Notes under the pieces: model-generated
What the model saw: the letters and a program-made list of their open reading frames with translations, nothing else
The model's database searches: none
What the model was told of the DNA's origin: nothing
In this document: in pieces, positions 5,420 through 8,853 of the stretch
Position numbering within the stretch: the stretch's first letter is position 1
Layout of the letters: each line of letters starts with the position of its first letter
NCBI GenBank assembly: GCA_019233165.1
Contig: JAFAMS010000117.1
Location: 1 to 8,853 of the forward strand
Origin: Vulcanimicrobiota bacterium
GTDB lineage: Bacteria; Vulcanimicrobiota; Vulcanimicrobiia; Vulcanimicrobiales; Vulcanimicrobiaceae
DNA: 8,853 nucleotides
Direction of reading: 5' to 3'
Position numbers and translations under genes: made by a program

Positions 5420-6444
5420 TGCTCGGAATCAAGCCAGGTCTCGATCGTCGCCCAGGCGCCGCTCCCGCTCATCCACTGCTGGCATAGCCACTCCGGCGAG
5501 TCGACGCAACCGCCGCCGTCCTGGTGCTGCGTTGGGACGCAGACGTCGCTCTGGACGATCCGCATCGTCGCCCCGGGGCCCGTACCACCGGTCGGCGGCG
5601 TCGTCGTCACCGCGACCGTCGGGGCAGCCGGCGGGGGCGTCACCGCGGACGGTGGGCTCGGCGATGCCGTCGGGGCCGCTGGTCCAGGCGCGGCCGTTGA
5701 GGGCACCGAGCCCTGGGGGACCGGCGTCGATGCTGGGGGCGGTGTCGGCGGGGCAGCTGTAGGCGGCCCTAACGTCGGCCCGGGTGCGCCGCCGCTCGGC
5801 GCGGGACCCGGCGCGGGTGGCGGAGGCGTGAACGAACCGACGACGACCGAGAAGCCTGAGACCAGCGTCCCGGGTAGGAGCTCGAGCTCGAATCTCCCGC
5901 GGCGATTCGTCACGACGACGTCCGTCAACGCATTCCCGCCGTCGACGCCGGGGTAGCCGAAGTTGACGACGACGTCTTTGGGCGTGTAGCCGCCGAGAAA
6001 GGGTTGGTTCAGTCCGCTCGCGGCTTTGCGGGAGGCTCGGAGCGCGACGATCCCCGCGACCGGCGGGTCGGCGGCGGTCGCGGCTTCGCCAGGGACCGCG
6101 TAGGTGTAGCGTTGGATCGTTTGCGCGGCCGCATCGAAGCGGTACGCCCAGAAGTGTCCGTAATGCGCCGCGTCGCGGGTGTAGAAGTCGAACTCGTGTC
6201 CGTCGGCGTTTGCATTGCCGAGGACGTCGCGTGGCGGGACGAAGATCGCAAGCGCGGAGCTCGCTTCGGAATCCCATTGCTCGACCAGACGCTGCACGGC
6301 GCGGTAGTCGGCCCGCGCGCTCGCGATCTGCCGAGCACCGCCCAGCAGCGTCTGGGTCGCGTACAGAAGCGTGCCGGTCAGTCCGACCCAGATTGCTGTC
6401 GCGACGAGCAACTCGATCAGCGTGAAACCGCGCTCGCTACGCAT
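5383..6444 (-). CDS. Prepilin-like (minor pseudopilin-type) protein with Pro-rich linker and Cys-rich C-terminus
   Basis: A 353-residue protein with a type III signal: RSERG|FTLIELLVATAI, cleavable after Gly6 by prepilin peptidase, with the conserved Glu at mature position 5 (Glu11) and a hydrophobic helix to about residue 30. The next domain (about 35-205) resembles GspJ/PilW-type minor pseudopilins in having a long amphipathic helix (ASARADYRAVQRLVEQWDSE) followed by beta-rich sequence. Residues 207-290 are a low-complexity Pro/Thr/Ala/Gly linker. The last 52 residues hold four cysteines (302, 313, 321, 352) and several tryptophans, suggesting a disulfide-stabilised module. No pilus or secretion genes are visible next to it. 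ATG 6444 lies 36 nt after the porin stop, so the two could be co-transcribed, although no good ribosome-binding site is seen. Function in adhesion, secretion or DNA uptake is open. Confidence 0.82.
   Translation of the reverse strand: MRSERGFTLIELLVATAIWVGLTGTLLYATQTLLGGARQIASARADYRAVQRLVEQWDSEASSALAIFVPPRDVLGNANADGHEFDFYTRDAAHYGHFWAYRFDAAAQTIQRYTYAVPGEAATAADPPVAGIVALRASRKAASGLNQPFLGGYTPKDVVVNFGYPGVDGGNALTDVVVTNRRGRFELELLPGTLVSGFSVVVGSFTPPPPAPGPAPSGGAPGPTLGPPTAAPPTPPPASTPVPQGSVPSTAAPGPAAPTASPSPPSAVTPPPAAPTVAVTTTPPTGGTGPGATMRIVQSDVCVPTQHQDGGGCVDSPEWLCQQWMSGSGAWATIETWLDSEHQWNDPPASWCS
5575..5826 (-). repeat. Low-complexity Pro/Thr/Ala/Gly-coding segment
   Basis: This stretch inside the prepilin-like gene encodes residues 207-290, an irregular mixture of PP, TP, AP and GP steps without a fixed repeat unit. 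It looks like an extended linker between the pilin-like part and the C-terminal cysteine module. It also explains the GC-rich degenerate repeats seen in the DNA. Confidence 0.75.
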
Positions 6445-6480
6445 TCAGCGTAGCAAGTGCCCCCGCGCGGCCCGTCTAGC

Positions 6481-7800
6481 TTACGGCCAGCTGTAGATCG
6501 CCTCGAATCCGAGCGAGGTGTTGTTCTTCGCCGCCGTTCCGATCGGACTCGTATACCGCGCGAACGTCGGCTGGTTCACCCAATCTTGGCGTAGCTCGCC
6601 GCGAACCTTCCAGTTCGCCACGCCGGGGACGTACTGCAGCGTCAACGTTCCCTCGCTCCAGGTTTGGGCGAACCCCGTTCGGTTTCCGTTGTTGTCGTTC
6701 AGATACTCGAGGCGCCCCGAAGCCGTGAAATGCGAGTTGACGTTCCAGTTCGCATAGCCTGCGAGCCCGTTCCACTTCACTGTTTGCAGCGTCGGGAACC
6801 CGGTCGAAGGGTTCACCAGCGTGTTGCCGAGGCTGTCGAACGCCTGCGAATTGTTTTGCTGCGCGGTATCGTAGTTGAGCGCGAAGTTCAGCGCGCTGCT
6901 CGGCGTCCATTTCGCGACGACGTCGACGAGCCCGCGCGTCCCATAGATCGTTCCGGTGATGCCGGCAGGCGGATAGGACGGATAGAACGCGGTGCTCCCC
7001 GGACGGGGCGCGATCGTCCCGCCGGTCGGATACGGCGTCAGCGGCGACGGCTCTTTTCCGTTATAGTAGTTGACGTTGAACGCCAAGTAGGAGCTCGGGT
7101 TGTACGCGACCGCGGCTTCGAGTGTTGAGAGGCCGTTCGTGCTGACGAGCTGATCCCAACCGTAATTCGCGCCGGCGGTCAGGCTGATCTTCCCCGAAGG
7201 CACCCATACAGCCCGCACGCCCGTGTGTGTGAACGGTACCGCGTAGCCGAACAAAATCGACCGCGAGATCTCCCAATCGCTCGGCGACTCAATCACCTCC
7301 GCGCCCGCGAGCGTCTCGAACTTTCCGACGTTGATCGTGAACTGCCCGGTCGCAAGGAAGATGTATGCTTGCGTGACGTCGGTGTACGTCCCGGCGGCTC
7401 CGCCGTACGAGGCGATCACGTTCGCGTCCGAGCCGATCGTCTCTTCGAGCTGTCCGCCGATCCCCTGGGGCGCGTTTTTCTTGATGTTGATGTTGAAGCT
7501 GTTCGGGACGAAGCGCGTGTACGTCGGAAGCTTCGTGTTGTTGCCTGTGATCGCATCGAAAACGCGGGTCGAGCCGCCGTTCGTGAACAAGAACGTTCCG
7601 TTGCTGACCAGCGAGGTCGTGTAGGTGACGTCTTGAAAACCGCTCACGCTCCAGGGTGGAACCGGCGTAGGCGTCGGCGACGGCGTCACGCTGGGAGCGG
7701 GCGACGCCGAGGTTGCCGGCGCGCCGGTGGTTTGTGCGAAAGACGGTGCACTGCCGAGGAACGCTGCCAGTACGATCGCTGCGATCAGAACTCCGCGCAA
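6481..7800 (-). CDS. BBP2/OmpL-like outer-membrane beta-barrel porin
   Basis: A 439-residue outer-membrane protein. A Sec signal peptide of 22 residues (hydrophobic core VLIAAIVLAAFLG, cleavage after PSFA) precedes a Pro/Ser/Thr-rich linker at 23-49 and then a barrel of alternating polar/aromatic strands. The segment AYIFLATGQFTINVGKFETL followed by GAEVIESPSDWEISRS and FGYAVPFTHTGVRA matches the putative beta-barrel porin-2 family (BBP2, PF07642) as I know it. The chain ends AIYSWP, close to the usual aromatic C-terminal strand. It probably allows passive diffusion of solutes. TTG 7800 is chosen as the start because AAGGAG lies 6 nt upstream of it; a longer frame from TTG 7815 would translate through that site. 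Substrate is unknown. The prepilin-like gene follows after 36 nt. Confidence 0.85.
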   Translation of the reverse strand: MRGVLIAAIVLAAFLGSAPSFAQTTGAPATSASPAPSVTPSPTPTPVPPWSVSGFQDVTYTTSLVSNGTFLFTNGGSTRVFDAITGNNTKLPTYTRFVPNSFNINIKKNAPQGIGGQLEETIGSDANVIASYGGAAGTYTDVTQAYIFLATGQFTINVGKFETLAGAEVIESPSDWEISRSILFGYAVPFTHTGVRAVWVPSGKISLTAGANYGWDQLVSTNGLSTLEAAVAYNPSSYLAFNVNYYNGKEPSPLTPYPTGGTIAPRPGSTAFYPSYPPAGITGTIYGTRGLVDVVAKWTPSSALNFALNYDTAQQNNSQAFDSLGNTLVNPSTGFPTLQTVKWNGLAGYANWNVNSHFTASGRLEYLNDNNGNRTGFAQTWSEGTLTLQYVPGVANWKVRGELRQDWVNQPTFARYTSPIGTAAKNNTSLGFEAIYSWP

Positions 7801-7806
7801 AGATAT

Positions 7807-7812
7807 CTCCTT
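7807..7812 (-). promoter_or_regulatory. Ribosome-binding site deciding the porin TTG start
   Basis: On the minus strand AAGGAG is followed by ATATCT and TTG at 7800, an ideal motif and spacing. It lies inside the frame that would begin at TTG 7815, so that upstream start is unlikely. Confidence 0.7.
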
Positions 7813-7821
7813 CAAAATGAA

Positions 7822-7852
7822 AGCCGCGCAGTCCCAAAAGGCTTGCGCGGCT
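7822..7852 (-). promoter_or_regulatory. Terminator-like hairpin in the porin leader
   Basis: A perfect 9-bp inverted repeat AGCCGCGCA/TGCGCGGCT encloses a 13-nt loop. On the minus strand it is followed by TTCATTTTG and then directly by the AAGGAG ribosome-binding site of the porin. The stem plus T-rich run resembles an intrinsic terminator or attenuator placed just before a start codon. Alternatively it is a simple mRNA-stabilising stem. Confidence 0.5.
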
Positions 7853-8052
7853 CCTGGACGGCTTACGTGCCGAGAGGGGTTTCGGCTACCGCTGCGCCGC
7901 TAGGTCTTTGTCGCACAGCCGTTGCGTTTGCACAATCGTCCAAACGGATGATCCCAACGACTGTCCGATGAGAGCGTACTCCGTAGTAGTAAGCGGGACA
8001 TTCGACGGACGGTAAACCGTACGCGGTTTCGTTTCGACAATCGGGGTGCGAC
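7853..8052 (-). other. Non-coding interval upstream of the porin; possible structured leader RNA
   Basis: About 200 nt without a convincing gene. On the minus strand several stems can be drawn. ACAGUCGU (7957-7964) pairs with ACGAUUGU (7932-7939) over 8 bp, including a G-U pair that would be an A-C mismatch in plus-strand RNA. A short palindrome ACGGTAAACCGT lies at 8009-8020, and a GCCGA/UCGGC hairpin at 7869-7886. The 10-mer GTGCGACAAA (8046-8055) is repeated inverted as TTTGTCGCAC at 7907-7916 and could close the domain. No clear -35/-10 pair was found. Whether this is one folded leader is inference. Confidence 0.3.
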
Positions 8053-8091
8053 AAAAAGCAACAGCCGCACGTGCGAACGCACGCGCGGCTG
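8053..8091 (-). terminator. Intrinsic terminator of the minus-strand mini-gene
   Basis: On the minus strand CAGCCGCGCGTGCG pairs with CGCACGTGCGGCTG (8062-8091), giving a 13-14 bp stem with one mismatch and a tiny loop. It is followed by TTGCTTTTT. GC-rich stem plus U-tract, 23 nt after the stop of the mini-gene at 8115-8228, is a classic Rho-independent terminator. On the plus strand no T-run follows, so direction is clear. Confidence 0.75.
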
Positions 8092-8114
8092 GCGGAAGAA
8101 AACGGAAAGAAAGT

Positions 8115-8228
8115 CTAGGCGGCCTGGGGCAGACGCTCCGGAGCAACCTTTGCTTTCGAAACGGACTTGCCGGGTTCCGGGACGGCGATCAAGATTGTCA
8201 TGAGGGCGACGAAGGCGGCGAGCGACAT
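8115..8228 (-). CDS. Small single-helix membrane protein (37 aa), hypothetical
   Basis: ATG 8228 to TAG 8115-8117 gives 37 residues: a hydrophobic helix (SLAAFVALMTILIAV, residues 2-16) followed by a basic/proline tail (PEPGKSVSKAKV...). This is the pattern of a single-pass small membrane protein, or of an uncleaved signal anchor. GGAAAG precedes ATG 8228 with 4 nt between. In-frame GTG 8240 and TTG 8252 would add 4 or 8 residues, and AGGGAG just upstream could serve the GTG. I recognise no family. Support comes from the coherent membrane segment, an acceptable ribosome-binding site and an intrinsic terminator right after the stop. It lies 145 nt downstream of the RraA-like gene and could share its transcript. 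Confidence 0.5.
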   Translation of the reverse strand: MSLAAFVALMTILIAVPEPGKSVSKAKVAPERLPQAA

Positions 8229-8373
8229 CAAGCTTTCCACGAGAAACTGCAACTCCCTAAAGACGTAGCCGGCGCATCTCCCGGCGCTTACTCAAGAGAG
8301 TAGCTCGGAGCACCCCCGGGGCGCATTGGACAGACGTTGAGGCGGGAGGTGCCGTCGTTCGACAATCGGCGCC

Positions 8374-8853
8374 CTAGAGGCGATCGATCGAGAACTCCGG
8401 GCTCAGGATCATCCGAACGCGCTCGGCATCGGATTTGCGAACGCGCTCGACCTCGGCCAAGAGCTCTTCGAGGCCCAAGCCCTTCGGGATCGCTACCACG
8501 CCGTTGGTGTCGGCGTAGATCAGGTCTCCTTGACCGACCTGCATCCCGCTGATCGAGACCTCCTCGCCGATCGCCAAGGTCGTCCCGTTGCCCCGCGAGG
8601 TCACGGTCCCCCGTGCCCAGACCCCGAACCGCAGGGCCATGATCGCGGGAAAGTCGCGGACCGATCCGTCCGTCACCAAGCCGACCGCGCCGAGACGCTG
8701 CGCGATCGTAGCCACGACGTCGCCGAAAACCGAGGCTCGCTCGGGATGCGGCCCGGGATGCTGCAGGACGACGATCGCGGGTTTGGGGGCTTTCTCGAGC
8801 AGCCGCCAGAGGTCGCTCTGCTTCCCGCGGCCCTTCCACGTGCCGGGCGTCGT
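8374..8853 (-). CDS. RraA-family protein (HMG/CHA aldolase-like), C-terminal part; start beyond right edge
   Basis: The frame is open from TAG 8374-8376 through the right edge, giving 159 residues; complete members have about 200-230, so the N-terminus is missing. The family motif is clear. In visible numbering FGDVVATIAQRLGAVGL (43-59) is followed by VTDGSVRDFPAI, whose Arg66-Asp67 pair is the catalytic/metal-site signature of 4-hydroxy-4-methyl-2-oxoglutarate/4-carboxy-4-hydroxy-2-oxoadipate aldolases. GDLIYADTNGVVAIP, near the end, is the second family landmark. Such proteins cleave or decarboxylate small oxo-acids such as oxaloacetate; the related RraA of enteric bacteria instead inhibits RNase E. 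Retention of Arg-Asp suggests an enzyme here. A GTG at 8715 is internal, within the conserved fold, and not the start. Confidence 0.88.
   Translation of the reverse strand, partial: TTPGTWKGRGKQSDLWRLLEKAPKPAIVVLQHPGPHPERASVFGDVVATIAQRLGAVGLVTDGSVRDFPAIMALRFGVWARGTVTSRGNGTTLAIGEEVSISGMQVGQGDLIYADTNGVVAIPKGLGLEELLAEVERVRKSDAERVRMILSPEFSIDRL

Noticed and set aside
5540..5830. GC-rich repetitive DNA considered as a CRISPR or tandem array
   Set aside because: There is no regular unit or spacer; it is explained by the Pro/Thr/Ala-rich linker codons.
5429..6277. Second long minus-strand frame within the prepilin-like gene
   Set aside because: It is an arginine-rich alternative frame without motifs; the prepilin motif and domain order belong to the other frame.
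7225..7971. Long plus-strand frame opposite the porin
   Set aside because: It is an arginine-rich shadow of the high-GC porin gene on the other strand, whose signal peptide and barrel pattern are clear.
7863..8054. 63-codon minus-strand frame from a TTG
   Set aside because: It would start inside the U-tract of a terminator without a ribosome-binding site; the product shows no domain or membrane pattern, and the interval fits a non-coding leader better.
8046..8303. 85-codon plus-strand frame
   Set aside because: It runs antisense through the terminator and the membrane mini-gene and has biased, low-complexity composition; there is no ribosome-binding site support.

Overview
The window comes from a high-GC (about 60-65% by eye), Gram-negative-type (diderm) bacterium. 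It encodes a solute-binding protein for an ABC importer and a signal-peptide-bearing outer-membrane beta-barrel. Two unrelated exported proteins carry long Pro/Thr/Ser/Ala-rich linkers, and small uncharacterised genes are frequent. This style reminds me of uncultured lineages such as Eremiobacterota/Vulcanimicrobiota (WPS-2). That is an impression, not a placement, and Myxococcota, Acidobacteriota or Deltaproteobacteria-like hosts are not excluded.

Positions 1-3964 (+) hold a nearly complete branched-chain-amino-acid-type (HAAT) ABC importer operon: 3' part of the binding protein, then LivH permease, LivG ATPase, LivF ATPase and LivM permease. The genes are coupled by a 4-nt gap, a 1-nt gap, a 23-nt overlap and an ATGA overlap. 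LivH has no ATG/GTG/TTG that preserves its first membrane helix; it appears to start at an ATC codon behind a good ribosome-binding site.

Positions 3965-4702 (+) carry two tandem paralogous mini-genes (59 and 50 residues) of a family I do not recognise. Each is preceded by a copy of the same roughly 50-nt upstream element with a -10-like box. A strong 13-bp hairpin follows, and then a possible 46-codon basic mini-ORF. Positions 4703-5419 (+) encode an Asp/Glu racemase-superfamily enzyme with both catalytic cysteines.

The right half is on the minus strand, read from right to left. A 3'-truncated view of an RraA-family aldolase-like gene (its start lies beyond the right edge) is followed by a 37-codon single-helix membrane mini-protein with its own intrinsic terminator. 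Next comes a roughly 240-nt leader rich in potential RNA stems, ending in a terminator-like hairpin beside a Shine-Dalgarno site. Then come a BBP2/OmpL-like porin starting at TTG, and a prepilin-like protein with a Pro-rich linker and a four-cysteine C-terminus. The prepilin-like gene overlaps the racemase gene tail-to-tail by 37 bp.

Functionally, the left half is amino-acid or small-acid uptake. The racemase and the RraA-like aldolase could process related small acids, although no sequence feature links them to the importer's substrate. The porin and pilin-like gene are a possible envelope unit.
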